Assembly (NCBI GenBank): GCA_027013225.1 | Contig: JALUXU010000059.1 | Location: 1 to 37,576, forward strand | Direction: 5' to 3' | Source: Acidihalobacter sp. | GTDB taxonomy: Bacteria; Pseudomonadota; Gammaproteobacteria; DSM-5130; Acidihalobacteraceae | DNA: 37,576 nt | Part shown: in pieces, positions 16,632 to 25,820 of the stretch | Layout: the number at the start of each line of letters is the position of its first letter | Position numbering within the stretch: position 1 is the stretch's first letter | The notes under the pieces: model-generated | Told to the model about the DNA's origin: nothing | The model's database searches: none | The model's input: only the letters and a program-made list of their open reading frames with translations | Program-made: the position numbers and the translations under genes

Positions 16632-17653
16632 CCACCGTGCGGATGATGCAAGCAGACGATGTCTCTGCTTGGGATGAATTTGTTGTCAGTCACCCTGAGG
16701 CAACTTTTTTTCATCGCGCAGGATGGAAAACCGTTCTGGAGCGGGCATTTTCTCATCGCGGACATTATCTACTGGCGGAGCGGAATGGCGAAGTGACCGG
16801 TGTTCTGCCCTTGGCGCGCGTGCGCAGCCGCCTGTTCCATGACGCCCTCATCTCCACCCCGTTTTGCGTCTATGGCGGCCCCGTGGCGGCGGACGAGGCC
16901 GCGCGCGAGGCCTTGATCGAAGCCGCCAGCGCCCAGGCGCGCCGGCTGGGCGTCGATTACCTGGAATTGCGCGAGCGTCGGCCCAGCCGTCCCGATTGGG
17001 CCGCGAAGTCGCTGTACGTGACTTTCCGCCGCGAACTCGCCGCCGATCATGAAGCCAATCTCAAGGCGGTGCCGCGCAAGCAGCGCGCGGTCATCCGCAA
17101 GAGCCTCAAGGCCGGCCTGGAGGCGAGGGCGGACGGGGATCTCGATGCCTTCTATCGCGTCTATTCCGAAAGCCTGCGTAATCTCGGCACGCCGGTGTTC
17201 GCGAAACGCTACGCGCGCATGCTGCTGGAAACATTTCCCGAAGACACGGAAATCCTCACCGTGCGCCGGCAGGGGCGGCCGCTGAGCGCCGTGCTCAGCT
17301 TCTATTTCCGCGACGAAGTGCTGCCCTATTACGGCGGCGGCATTCCGGCGGCGCGCGAACTCAAGGCCTATGACCTCATGTACTGGGACCTGATGCGGCG
17401 GGCGGTGGACCGCGGCATCCGCGTGTTCGATTTTGGCCGCAGCAAGCGCGACACGGGCTCATATGCCTACAAGGTGCACTGGGGTTTCGAGCCGCAAGCG
17501 CTGCACTACGAATACGACCTGGTGCGTCTGCGGCAGTTGCCAGACCTCAGCCCCAAGAATCCCAAATACGAGCGTTTCATTCGCCTCTGGCAGCGCCTGC
17601 CGTTACCGCTCAGCCGGGTGCTGGGGCCGCCGCTGGCCCGGAGTCTGGGCTAA
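16628..17653 (+). CDS. FemAB-family acyltransferase, XrtA-associated (TIGR03019-like)
   Basis: GNAT-fold protein of the FemAB class. Known relatives add amino acids from aminoacyl-tRNA to peptidoglycan stem peptides; the substrate of the XrtA-linked branch is not known. The 341 residues show two tandem GNAT halves: HPEATFFHRAGWKTVLERAFSHR (N-half) and FYRVYSESLRNLGTPVFAKRYARMLLE with VFDFGRSKRDTGSYAYKVHWGFEPQALHYEYDL (C-half). Its ATG overlaps the deacetylase stop. Base composition changes inside the gene: about 48-58% G+C up to about 16800, then above 70% from about 16860. Confidence 0.88.
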   Translation: MTTVRMMQADDVSAWDEFVVSHPEATFFHRAGWKTVLERAFSHRGHYLLAERNGEVTGVLPLARVRSRLFHDALISTPFCVYGGPVAADEAAREALIEAASAQARRLGVDYLELRERRPSRPDWAAKSLYVTFRRELAADHEANLKAVPRKQRAVIRKSLKAGLEARADGDLDAFYRVYSESLRNLGTPVFAKRYARMLLETFPEDTEILTVRRQGRPLSAVLSFYFRDEVLPYYGGGIPAARELKAYDLMYWDLMRRAVDRGIRVFDFGRSKRDTGSYAYKVHWGFEPQALHYEYDLVRLRQLPDLSPKNPKYERFIRLWQRLPLPLSRVLGPPLARSLG

Positions 17654-18885
17654 TGGCCGAAGACCTGCTGTTTCTGGCTCACCGCATTCCCTATCCGCCG
17701 GATAAGGGTGACAAGATCCGCTCCTTTCATCTGCTGGCCGGGCTGGCGCGGCGCTATCGGGTGCATGTGGGCGCGTTCATCGACGACCCCGAAGATGCGG
17801 CCCACGCCGCTGACTTGCGCCAATACTGCGCCAGCGTGTATATGCCCCGTCTGCACCCCCTGCTCGGCGACCTGCGCGGCCTGCCGCGCACGGTACGCGG
17901 CGCGCCCTTGTCCCTGGCCCGTTATACCCATGGCGCATTCGCCCGCTGGGTGGGCGAAACGCTGCGACGCCAGCGCATCCGGCGTGTGTTCGCCTTTTCC
18001 GCCGCCGTCGGTCGCTATGGCCTGCATCCGACACCCTGGAGCACGGCGCGCATCATGGACTTCGTCGATGTCGATTCCGAAAAATGGCGGCAGTACGCCG
18101 CGCGCGAACGCGGCCCTCTGCGCGCCGTGTATGTACGCGAACACCATACACTGGAACGGGCCGAGGCAGCGCTGGCCGCGGCCTACGATGCCAGCCTGTT
18201 CGTCTCCGCCGAAGAGTCCAGGCTATTTCTTGCGCGCCATCGCGAACTGGACGGCAAGGTCCACGCCATTCCCAATGGCGTGGACGGCGGCTACTTCGAT
18301 CCCGGTGCCAGCCATCCGCGTCCCTTCGCGCAGGGCGTGCGGGCGGCGGTGTTCACTGGCGCCATGGATTATCAGGCCAATGTCGACGGCGTGGTCTGGT
18401 TCTGCCGCGAGGTCTGGCCGGCCGTTCGCGCGGCCCGTGCCGATGCAAGGCTGTATATCGTCGGCCGCCGTCCGTCCTCGGCGGTGAGGGCGCTGACGCG
18501 ACTGGACGGGGTGGAGGTGACCGGCCGCGTGCCGGATGTGCGCCCCTATCTGGCGCATGCGAAGGTGGCGGTGGCGCCGCTACGGGTGGCGCGGGGCATC
18601 CAGAACAAGGTGCTCGAAGCCCTGGCCATGGGGCGGCCGGTGGTCGGTTCCGCCGCCGCCTGGGAAGGGCTTGGGCCCTTCGACCCCCTGTTCGGAGCGC
18701 GGGAGGATGCGCCTGAGGACTTTGCCCGCGCCGTGATCCGCCATCTCGACGCGCCGAATGGCGAGGGCGAGGCGCGGCGCGCGGCCATTCTCGCCCGGTT
18801 CAGCTGGGAGCGCGCGGTGGAACGTTGTCAGGAATTGCTGGAATCCACAGTGGCGCAAAAGCTGCCGCTGGAGGCCGCCCCATGA
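17653..18885 (+). CDS. PEP-CTERM/XrtA glycosyltransferase (TIGR03087-like, GT4)
   Basis: Cytoplasmic glycosyltransferase with a GT-B fold, one of the two transferase types most tightly linked to exosortase A. The 410 residues begin LLFLAHRIPYPPDKGDKIRSFHLL, which is diagnostic of this subfamily. The rest carries PNGVDGGYFDP, FTGAMDYQANVDGVVWF, LYIVGRRPS and a C-terminal nucleotide-sugar region around KVLEALAMGRPVVGS. The sugar donor cannot be deduced. It overlaps the FemAB stop by one base (TAATG) and the xrtA start by four (ATGA). Confidence 0.9.
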   Translation: MAEDLLFLAHRIPYPPDKGDKIRSFHLLAGLARRYRVHVGAFIDDPEDAAHAADLRQYCASVYMPRLHPLLGDLRGLPRTVRGAPLSLARYTHGAFARWVGETLRRQRIRRVFAFSAAVGRYGLHPTPWSTARIMDFVDVDSEKWRQYAARERGPLRAVYVREHHTLERAEAALAAAYDASLFVSAEESRLFLARHRELDGKVHAIPNGVDGGYFDPGASHPRPFAQGVRAAVFTGAMDYQANVDGVVWFCREVWPAVRAARADARLYIVGRRPSSAVRALTRLDGVEVTGRVPDVRPYLAHAKVAVAPLRVARGIQNKVLEALAMGRPVVGSAAAWEGLGPFDPLFGAREDAPEDFARAVIRHLDAPNGEGEARRAAILARFSWERAVERCQELLESTVAQKLPLEAAP

Positions 18886-20402
18886 GCGTGGCCGCAGTCC
18901 TTCCCGCCGCCGAAATCCAGCGCCGCCGCAGTATGAGTCATGCGCTGTTCGTTGCGCTGCTGCTTGCCTATGCAGTCGTGTTCCACACCAGCTTGTTGCG
19001 CCTGGCCGAAGTCTGGGCGGGAGACGGCACCTTCCAGTTCGCCTTCCTGATTCCGCCCATCAGCCTGTTCCTGGTCTGGGAGCGCCGGCACCGGCTGGCC
19101 GGGGTGCCATTCGCCCCGTCCGCGCTCGGCGCGGCGACCATCTTCGCGCTGAGCTTGTTGTGGATGCTGGGCGAGCTGGCGGGGGTGCAGCAGGCACAGC
19201 AGATCGCCCTGGTGGCGCTGCCGCCGGCGATGGTGATCAGCGTCTATGGATGGCAGGCGGCGCGGGCCCTTTTGTTCCCGCTGGCGTATCTGTTCTTCGC
19301 CGTGCCCTGGCCGGTGGAACATTTGATCACCGTGCTGCAGCACATCACCGCCGTGTTTGCCGTGAAGATCCTGCAGCTGACCGGGTTCACAGTGTATCTC
19401 GACGGGGTGCTGATAGAAACGCCGGTTTCGGTGTGGCATGTGGCCGACGCGTGCAGCGGCATCAAGTTTTTCATCGCCATGGTGGCCCTGAGCTTGCTCT
19501 ACGCGCAGATGTTTTTCCATAGCCGCAGGCGGCGGCTGATTTTCGTGGCGCTGGCTTTCATCGTCCCCATCGTCGCCAATGGCCTGAGAGTGTATTTCAC
19601 CATCGTCATCGGCGAAGTATTTGGTGTGCAGTACGCCACCGGCACCGATCACATGATCTTTGGCTGGCAGTTCTTCGGCACCGTATTGCTGCTTTATTTC
19701 CTGGCAGGTTGGCCGTTTCGCGAACCGCCGCCGCCCGAGCCGGCGCCTGCGCCGCCGGCCGCCGCACCGCCCGCCGCCCCCGTCCTGCGCTGGACCCCGG
19801 CGTTGATGCTCTGCCTGCTGGCCGGCCCCATCGCGGCATTTTCTTTAGTACACGCCGCGCCGCGCCCGGCGCCGGCGCCGCCGCTTCCGGAACGGCTGGG
19901 CACATGGCGACTGAACGCACGCGAGCAGGACGTCCTGGGCGCGCATTTCCACCGCGCGGCGCGCCTGTCGGCGCTGCGCTACGCAGACGGCACGGCGCCG
20001 GTGTATCTGGTGGAAGCGGACTATCCAGGACCGCCGCGCCATGGCCGCAAGCTGTTCATGGCGGGAAATCACTGGTATGACCGGGCCTTGTGGCAGGCGC
20101 AGGCGGAACACGATGCCACGCTAAAATTGCCTTCCGGCCAGGCGCTGGTGCTGCGCGAGGCGGTGCTGAACGGGCCGGGGCAGCGCCTGCTGGCCTGGTA
20201 TTGGTACTCCGTCGATGGCCGGCCGACCACTTCCGTACTGCAGGCCAAGTTTTGGCAGCTGCAACGCGTGCTGAGCCTGCACCCGCTGGATACCCGCATC
20301 ACGGTGGTGGCGACGCCTTACCGGCACGACCGGGACGCCGCGCGCACGCGCCTGTCCGCTTTCACGCGCGCGCTCGCCGCCCACGGTGGAGGCGGCGTAT
20401 GA
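18882..20402 (+). CDS. xrtA: Exosortase A fused to a C-terminal EpsI domain
   Basis: Integral-membrane cysteine protease/transpeptidase that cleaves PEP-CTERM signals on exported proteins. The 506 residues give about eight transmembrane helices (about 20-280) with the exosortase catalytic set: Cys191 in ADACSGIKFF, Arg236 in ANGLRVYF and His257 in GTDHMIFGW. A proline/alanine linker (about 282-305) leads to another membrane helix and a periplasmic EpsI domain (about 325-506: PLPERLGTWRL, FMAGNHWYD, WYWYSVDGR). The ATG at 18882 overlaps the previous stop; an in-frame start at 18825 would lie wholly inside the upstream gene. No PEP-CTERM substrate is encoded in the window. Confidence 0.93.
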   Translation: MSVAAVLPAAEIQRRRSMSHALFVALLLAYAVVFHTSLLRLAEVWAGDGTFQFAFLIPPISLFLVWERRHRLAGVPFAPSALGAATIFALSLLWMLGELAGVQQAQQIALVALPPAMVISVYGWQAARALLFPLAYLFFAVPWPVEHLITVLQHITAVFAVKILQLTGFTVYLDGVLIETPVSVWHVADACSGIKFFIAMVALSLLYAQMFFHSRRRRLIFVALAFIVPIVANGLRVYFTIVIGEVFGVQYATGTDHMIFGWQFFGTVLLLYFLAGWPFREPPPPEPAPAPPAAAPPAAPVLRWTPALMLCLLAGPIAAFSLVHAAPRPAPAPPLPERLGTWRLNAREQDVLGAHFHRAARLSALRYADGTAPVYLVEADYPGPPRHGRKLFMAGNHWYDRALWQAQAEHDATLKLPSGQALVLREAVLNGPGQRLLAWYWYSVDGRPTTSVLQAKFWQLQRVLSLHPLDTRITVVATPYRHDRDAARTRLSAFTRALAAHGGGGV

Positions 20403-21547
20403 GCGAGGCGATGCTGATCGCGCATGTGCTCAATCGACTGGATTACGGCGGCATGGAGACGGTGCTGGTGAACCAGATCCAAAAGATGAGCGATGCGCCC
20501 TACCGGCATGCGGTGATCTGTCTGTCGGGTCATGGCCGGTTTGCGCGCCGCCTGCCGCCCACGGTGCCAGTCGTGGACATAGGCAAGCGCCCCGGCAAGG
20601 ATCCGGCGGCTTACGCGCGGCTGTGGCGGGCCTTGCGCCAGCTGCGTCCGCAACTGGTGCATAGCTACAACCTGGCCGCGCTGGAGATCGCCCCGCTGGC
20701 GCGCCTGGCCGGCAGCTGCGTGGTGCATGCCGAACACGGCTGGACCGCGGATCGTGCGTCGGTGCCCCAAAAATACCGGCTTTTGCGCCGGGCGATGAGC
20801 CCCTTCGTGGATCGATTCGTCGCCGTTTCCCGGGATCTCGAAAACTGGTTGCGCGAAGATGTCGGCATTGCCCCGGCCAAGCTCGCCTGCATCCACAACG
20901 GCGTCGATCCGGCGCCCTTGTCCGACGCATTGGTGGCGAGAGACGAAGCGCGCCGCCGTCTGGGCGTGCCACAGGATGCCTTCGTGGTCGGCACGGTGGC
21001 GCGGCTCGACCCGGTCAAGGCGCATGCCCTCCTGATTGAGGCGGTCGGCCGCCTGGCCGCCGCCAAGAAAGCACCACCAGTACGGCTCTACATCGTCGGC
21101 GAGGGCGAAGAGCGCCCACGCCTGGAGGCGCTGATCGAGGGGCGCGGTCTCGGGTCGCTGGTGCATCTACCCGGCGCGCGCGACGACATCGCCCAATGGC
21201 TGGCCGCTTTCGATGTATTCGCCCTGCCGTCTTGGAACGAGGGCGTGTCCATCGCGGCGCTGGAGGCCATGGCCGCGGCCTTGCCGGTGGTGGCCACGCG
21301 CGTGGGGGGCAATCCGGAAGTGGTCGCCCATGAAACCACCGGATGGCTGGTGCCGGCGGGCGATGTCGAGGCCTTGGCCGAGGCGCTCGCCCGCTATCGC
21401 GACGCGCCCGAGCTGCGCCTGGTCCACGGCCGGGCGGGGCGGGCAAGGATGCAGGCCGAATTCTCCCTGCATGCCATGGTGCAGGCGTACACGGGTTTGT
21501 ACGGCGAAGTGTTGCAACGCCACGCGCCCGCGCGGGGGGCGGCCTGA
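20399..21547 (+). CDS. PEP-CTERM/XrtA glycosyltransferase (TIGR03088-like, GT4)
   Basis: Second XrtA-specific glycosyltransferase. The 382 residues begin MLIAHVLNRLDYGGMETVLVN (split after the G-G-M), with the G-G-x-E motif of GT4 enzymes. HAEHGWTADRASVPQKYRLLRR is typical of this subfamily. The C-terminal donor domain has VGTVARLDPVKAHALLIEA, GEGEERPRLEAL, NEGVSIAALEAMAAALPVVAT (E-x7-E) and GNPEVV. The start is ATG 20399, chosen for its ATGA overlap with xrtA and because similarity begins there; the open frame extends about 300 bp upstream within xrtA only by chance. It abuts the amidotransferase gene with no gap. Confidence 0.9.
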   Translation: MSEAMLIAHVLNRLDYGGMETVLVNQIQKMSDAPYRHAVICLSGHGRFARRLPPTVPVVDIGKRPGKDPAAYARLWRALRQLRPQLVHSYNLAALEIAPLARLAGSCVVHAEHGWTADRASVPQKYRLLRRAMSPFVDRFVAVSRDLENWLREDVGIAPAKLACIHNGVDPAPLSDALVARDEARRRLGVPQDAFVVGTVARLDPVKAHALLIEAVGRLAAAKKAPPVRLYIVGEGEERPRLEALIEGRGLGSLVHLPGARDDIAQWLAAFDVFALPSWNEGVSIAALEAMAAALPVVATRVGGNPEVVAHETTGWLVPAGDVEALAEALARYRDAPELRLVHGRAGRARMQAEFSLHAMVQAYTGLYGEVLQRHAPARGAA

Positions 21548-23464
21548 ATGTGCGGTGTGGCCGGTATTTTGTGTCGCGATCCGCAGGTCAGCCCGCAGCA
21601 TGGCCTGCTCGCGGCCATGGGCGCGGCGCTGTCGCATCGTGGCCCCGACCAGTCCGGAGAGCACGCGGCGCCCGGCATTGGCCTCGCGCACCGGCGGCTG
21701 GCCATCATCGACCTCGCGGGCGGCCGCCAGCCCATGCGCTCGGCGGACGGGCGCTGGGCGTTGAGCTACAACGGCGAGATTTACAACTTCCGCCAGATTC
21801 GCGCCGAGCTGGAAGCCGAGGGCGCGCAATTCCAGGACCATTCCGACACCGCGGTGCTGCTCGAGGCTTGGCGCGCCTGGGGGGCGGCCTGCCTCGATCG
21901 TTTCATCGGCATGTTCGCTTTCGCCTTGTGGGACGGCGAGCGCCGGGAACTGCACCTGGTGCGTGACCGGCTGGGGATCAAACCCCTGTATTACGGCCGT
22001 ACCCGCCGCGGCGACTGGGTGTTCGGTTCCGAACTCAAGGCCCTTCTGGTGCATCCTGAACTCGGGCGCGAGCTCGACCCGGCCGCCGTGGAGGACTATT
22101 TGGCCCTGGGTTACGTGCCGGACCCGCGCTCCATACTCACCGCCGTGGAATCGCTGCCGCCCGGCTGCCGCCTGCGCCTGCGCGCCGGGGACGAACGCCC
22201 CGCACTCTACCGCTGGTGGGATCTGGAGCCCGCGGCCCAGACCGCGGGCGACGCCGGGCGCTGGGGCGAGGAGCTGCGCGCGCTGTTGGACGACGCGGTG
22301 CGCCTGCGCATGATCGCCGATGTGCCGCTGGGCGCGTTCCTGTCCGGCGGCGTGGATTCGAGTACCGTGGTCGCCCTGATGAGCCGGGCGCAGACGGAGC
22401 CGGTGCGCACCTGCGCCATCGGCTTCGACGACCCCGACTATGACGAAACCGCCCATGCGCGCGCCGTGGCGCAGCGTTTTCACGCCGATCACGAACAGGC
22501 GGTGGTGCATCCGGATGGGGCGGCCCTGTTCCGGCGGCTGGCTGCGATCTACGATGCACCGTTCGCCGATGCCTCGGCCATGCCCACCCTGGCGGTCTGT
22601 GAGCTCGCGCGGCGGCGGGTGACGGTGGCGCTTTCCGGCGACGGCGGGGACGAGGCGCTGGCGGGCTACCGGCGGCATGTGTGGCATCTGCGCGAGAGCC
22701 GCCTGCGCGCGCGCCTGCCGCGGCCCCTGCGCCGGCTGGCGGGCATGCTGGGAGCAATCTACCCCAAGGCGGATTGGGCGCCGCGCCCGCTGCGCGCGAA
22801 AACCACCCTGCAGGCCCTGGCGCGCGACGAAGTGGCGGCTTATTTCCATACGGTCAGCGTCATTCCCGCCGAGGTGCGGGCGCGCCTCGGCACGCCGGCC
22901 TTCGCGCGCGCACTGCAGGGCCATAGCGCGTTGGAAGTCTTCCGCGGTCATGCCGCCCGCGCCGACACTGACGACCCACTGCGTCTCGCCCAGTATCTGG
23001 ACTTCAAGACCTGGCTGCCCGGCGACATCCTCACCAAGGTCGATCGCGCGAGCATGGCGCACGCCCTGGAAGTGCGCGTGCCGCTGCTCGACCACCGGTT
23101 CGTCGCTTGGGCCTTCAGCCTGCCGGAATCGGCCAAGATACATGGCGGCGAAGGCAAGTTCGTGCTCAAGCGCGCCATGGAGCCGGAGCTGCCCAAAGAC
23201 ATTCTCTACCGCCGCAAGCAGGGATTTTCAGTGCCGCTGCGCGCCTGGTTCCGCGGTCCCCTGGTGCCCGCCTTCGAGGCGGTGCTCGGCGATTCGCCCC
23301 TGCTCGCCACCGGCTGGTTCGAGCGCGACGCGCTGGCCGGCCTGCTGCGCGAGCACCGCGCCGGCGTGCGCGATCATGGGCGCGCGCTGTGGAGCCTGCT
23401 TATGCTCGACGCCTCGCTGACGCACCTGCTATCCATGCCTGCTTTTTCCGGGGGCGGACGCTGA
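21548..23464 (+). CDS. XrtA-associated amidotransferase (asparagine synthase, glutamine-hydrolysing type; TIGR03108-like)
   Basis: Class II glutamine amidotransferase joined to an asparagine-synthase-like ATP pyrophosphatase. It takes ammonia from glutamine and forms an amide on a carboxylate after adenylation. The 638 residues begin with the catalytic cysteine (MCGVAGI, Cys2) and keep LSHRGPDQSG, YNGEIYN, the PP-loop SGGVDSS (266-272), ALSGDGGDE and KVDRASMAHALEVRVPLLDH. It is longer than AsnB (about 554), as is typical for the exosortase-linked group. In an exopolysaccharide locus its likely substrate is a uronic acid or similar carboxylated sugar rather than free aspartate (inference). Confidence 0.92.
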   Translation: MCGVAGILCRDPQVSPQHGLLAAMGAALSHRGPDQSGEHAAPGIGLAHRRLAIIDLAGGRQPMRSADGRWALSYNGEIYNFRQIRAELEAEGAQFQDHSDTAVLLEAWRAWGAACLDRFIGMFAFALWDGERRELHLVRDRLGIKPLYYGRTRRGDWVFGSELKALLVHPELGRELDPAAVEDYLALGYVPDPRSILTAVESLPPGCRLRLRAGDERPALYRWWDLEPAAQTAGDAGRWGEELRALLDDAVRLRMIADVPLGAFLSGGVDSSTVVALMSRAQTEPVRTCAIGFDDPDYDETAHARAVAQRFHADHEQAVVHPDGAALFRRLAAIYDAPFADASAMPTLAVCELARRRVTVALSGDGGDEALAGYRRHVWHLRESRLRARLPRPLRRLAGMLGAIYPKADWAPRPLRAKTTLQALARDEVAAYFHTVSVIPAEVRARLGTPAFARALQGHSALEVFRGHAARADTDDPLRLAQYLDFKTWLPGDILTKVDRASMAHALEVRVPLLDHRFVAWAFSLPESAKIHGGEGKFVLKRAMEPELPKDILYRRKQGFSVPLRAWFRGPLVPAFEAVLGDSPLLATGWFERDALAGLLREHRAGVRDHGRALWSLLMLDASLTHLLSMPAFSGGGR

Positions 23465-24648
23465 TGCGGGTACTGAGCTTCACTACGCTCTATCCCAACG
23501 CCGTGCAGCCGCGTCACGGGGTGTTCGTGGAAGAGCGCCTGCGCCATCTGGCCGCCAGCGGCGAAGTCGAACTCACGGTGCTCGCGCCGGTGCCCTGGTT
23601 CCCCTCGCGCCATCCTCGTTTCGGCCGCTACGCGGATTTTGCCGCCGTGCCGCGCGAGGAGAAGCGGCACGGCCTGCGGGTGCTGCATCCGCGCTATCCG
23701 GTGTGGCCCAAGGTCGGAATGAGCGCCGCCCCCGCGCTGATGGCCGCCGCGTTGTGGCCTGTGTTGCGCGGGCTGGAGCGCGAGCACGGGCCCTACGACC
23801 TGATCGACGCGCATTATTTCTACCCCGATGGGGTGGCGGCCGTCTGGCTGGGCCAGCGCCTCGGCAAGCCGGTGGTGGTCACTTCGCGCGGTACCGACGT
23901 CAACTGGATTCCGCGCTATCGCGTGCCGAGGGCGCAGCTGCGTTGGGCCGCCGCGCGCGCGGCGGGGCTGATCAGCGTCTCGAGCGCGCTGGGCGAACAT
24001 CTGACGGCGCTGGGGGTGCCCCGCGAGCGCATCACGGTGTTGCGCAACGGCGTCGATCTGGAGGTGTTCCGTCCGCTGCCGGAAGCGGGCGCTGCGCTAC
24101 GCCGTGAACTCGATCTGGCCGGGCCGCTATTGCTGTCCGTCGGCAGCCTGATCGAGCGCAAGGGGCATCATATCGCCATCGAAGCCCTGCGCGGTCTGCC
24201 TGCGGCGACCCTGTTGATCGCTGGCGAAGGGCCGTGGCGCGCCCGCCTCGAGCGCCAGGCCGAAACGGCCGGCGTAGCCGCCAGGGTACGCTTCCTTGGG
24301 CCGGTGGCGCATGCCGATCTGCCGCGCTACTACAGCGCCGCCGATCTGTTCGTGCTCGCCTCCAGCCGCGAGGGCATGCCCAACGTGGTGCTCGAAGCGC
24401 TGGCCTGCGGTACCCCGGTGGCGGCCTGCAATGCCGAAGGCGTGGCCGAATTGCTGGCCGATCCGGTGGCGGGCCGGATCGTGCCACGGCGTGAGGCCGA
24501 AAGCCTGCGCCAGACTCTCTCCGCGCTGCTGGCCGCACCGCCGTCGCGCGAGGCGGTGCGCGCCTACGCCCGGCGCTTCGCCTGGGACGAGACCAGCGCC
24601 GGCCAGCTCGCGCTGTTTCGCGCCGTCGTGGAGAAAGCCGTCGCATGA
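23464..24648 (+). CDS. GT4 glycosyltransferase (TuaC-like)
   Basis: GT-B fold glycosyltransferase. The 394 residues begin VLSFTTLYPNAVQPRHGVFVEERLRHL, a start shared with teichuronic-acid and exopolysaccharide transferases of the TuaC type. They continue with DAHYFYPDGVAA, SRGTDVN, VLRNGVDLEVFRP, SVGSLIERKGHHIAIEAL and SSREGMPNVVLEALACGTPVAA (E-x7-E donor motif). The ATG at 23464 overlaps the preceding TGA by one base. The frame is open for about 350 bp upstream, but that part lies antiphase inside the amidotransferase gene and is not coding. Donor and linkage are unknown. Confidence 0.88.
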   Translation: MRVLSFTTLYPNAVQPRHGVFVEERLRHLAASGEVELTVLAPVPWFPSRHPRFGRYADFAAVPREEKRHGLRVLHPRYPVWPKVGMSAAPALMAAALWPVLRGLEREHGPYDLIDAHYFYPDGVAAVWLGQRLGKPVVVTSRGTDVNWIPRYRVPRAQLRWAAARAAGLISVSSALGEHLTALGVPRERITVLRNGVDLEVFRPLPEAGAALRRELDLAGPLLLSVGSLIERKGHHIAIEALRGLPAATLLIAGEGPWRARLERQAETAGVAARVRFLGPVAHADLPRYYSAADLFVLASSREGMPNVVLEALACGTPVAACNAEGVAELLADPVAGRIVPRREAESLRQTLSALLAAPPSREAVRAYARRFAWDETSAGQLALFRAVVEKAVA

Positions 24649-25820
24649 AGCCGCCGATGAAGATCCTTTATCACCATCGCATCGGCTCCAAGGACGGGCA
24701 GTACGTGCACATCGCCGAGATGATCCGCGCCCTGGAACAGGAGGGCGCGCAGGTGATCGTGGTCGGTCCGGCCACGGTGGCGCGTGCTTCCTTCGGTGGC
24801 CAGGCGGGTTGGGTGGCGCAGCTCAAGAAACGCTTGCCGGGGGCGCTGTATGAATTGCTGGAGCTGGGCTACAGCCTGTTCGACTACCACCGCCTGCGGC
24901 GCGCCATCGCCGCGCACCGGCCGGACGCCATCTACGAGCGCTACAACCTGTATTTCGTCTCCGGCGTGTGGGCGCGCCGCCGCCACGGCCTGCCGCTGCT
25001 GCTCGAAGTCAACGCGCCACTGCTGGACGAGCGCAGCCGCTACGGCGGCCTCGCGCTCAGGCGTCTTGCGCGTTGGAGCGAGCGCCTGGCCTGGCGCGGC
25101 GCCGATCGCGTATTCACCGTGACCCGGGTGCTGGCCGGGCGCATCGCCGCTGAGGGCGTGCCCGAGGCGCGTGTGCGGGTGACGCCCAACGGCATAGATC
25201 CTGACCAGTTCGCCGCCTTGCCGACGCGCGAGGCAGCCAAGCAGCGCCTGGGATTGAGCGGTCGCCTGGTGCTTGGCTTCACCGGCTTCGTGCGCGAATG
25301 GCATGGGCTGGAGGGGGTGATCGACCTGCTCGCCGACCATCCCGCTCTCGATCTGCATCTGCTGCTGGTCGGCGACGGTCCGGCCCGCGAAACGCTGGAA
25401 AGCCGCGCCGCGCAGCGTGGCGTCGCATCGCGCGTGACCTTCACGGGGCTGGTCGAACGCGAACAGGTGCCGGCCTATCTCGCCGCTTTCGATATCGCCC
25501 TGCAACCGGCCGTGGTGCCCTACGCCTCGCCGCTCAAGTTGTTCGAATATCTGGCGGCGGGTTGCGCGGTGGTGGCGCCGGCCTGTGCCAATATTCGCGA
25601 AGTGCTCGAAGACGGCGTCAATGCTTTGCTGTTCGAAGCCGAAGATGCGAAAGCGCGCGGCGAAGCCATTCTGCGCCTGGCCGGCGATGAGCCATTGCGC
25701 CGGCGGCTGGGGGCGGCGGCGCAGGCGACCATCGCGGCGCGTGATCTCACCTGGCGCGCCAACGCCCGGGCGGTGCTGGGCGAGATCGAAGCCCTGCGCG
25801 CCCGGGAAGACGCCGGATGA
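24645..25820 (+). CDS. GT4 glycosyltransferase
   Basis: GT-B fold glycosyltransferase of 391 residues. Visible are KILYHHRIGSKDGQYVHIAEM at the start (a G-S-x-D-G-Q-Y acceptor loop), AIYERYNLY, VNAPLLDERSRYG, VTPNGIDPDQF, LGFTGFVREWHGLEGVI, VGDGPARETLESRA and the donor-site segment YASPLKLFEYLAAGCAVVAPA. PLKLFEYLA.G groups it with WbuB-like transferases. It is coupled by ATGA overlaps on both sides. A second ATG at 24657 is possible and would remove four residues. Substrate unknown. Confidence 0.88.
   Translation: MKPPMKILYHHRIGSKDGQYVHIAEMIRALEQEGAQVIVVGPATVARASFGGQAGWVAQLKKRLPGALYELLELGYSLFDYHRLRRAIAAHRPDAIYERYNLYFVSGVWARRRHGLPLLLEVNAPLLDERSRYGGLALRRLARWSERLAWRGADRVFTVTRVLAGRIAAEGVPEARVRVTPNGIDPDQFAALPTREAAKQRLGLSGRLVLGFTGFVREWHGLEGVIDLLADHPALDLHLLLVGDGPARETLESRAAQRGVASRVTFTGLVEREQVPAYLAAFDIALQPAVVPYASPLKLFEYLAAGCAVVAPACANIREVLEDGVNALLFEAEDAKARGEAILRLAGDEPLRRRLGAAAQATIAARDLTWRANARAVLGEIEALRAREDAG

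Noticed and set aside
21167-23143. 658-codon minus-strand open frame
   Set aside because: It lies wholly opposite the amidotransferase and glycosyltransferase genes in high-GC DNA, where antisense frames stay open by chance; its composition is low-complexity Arg/Gln/His/Ala.
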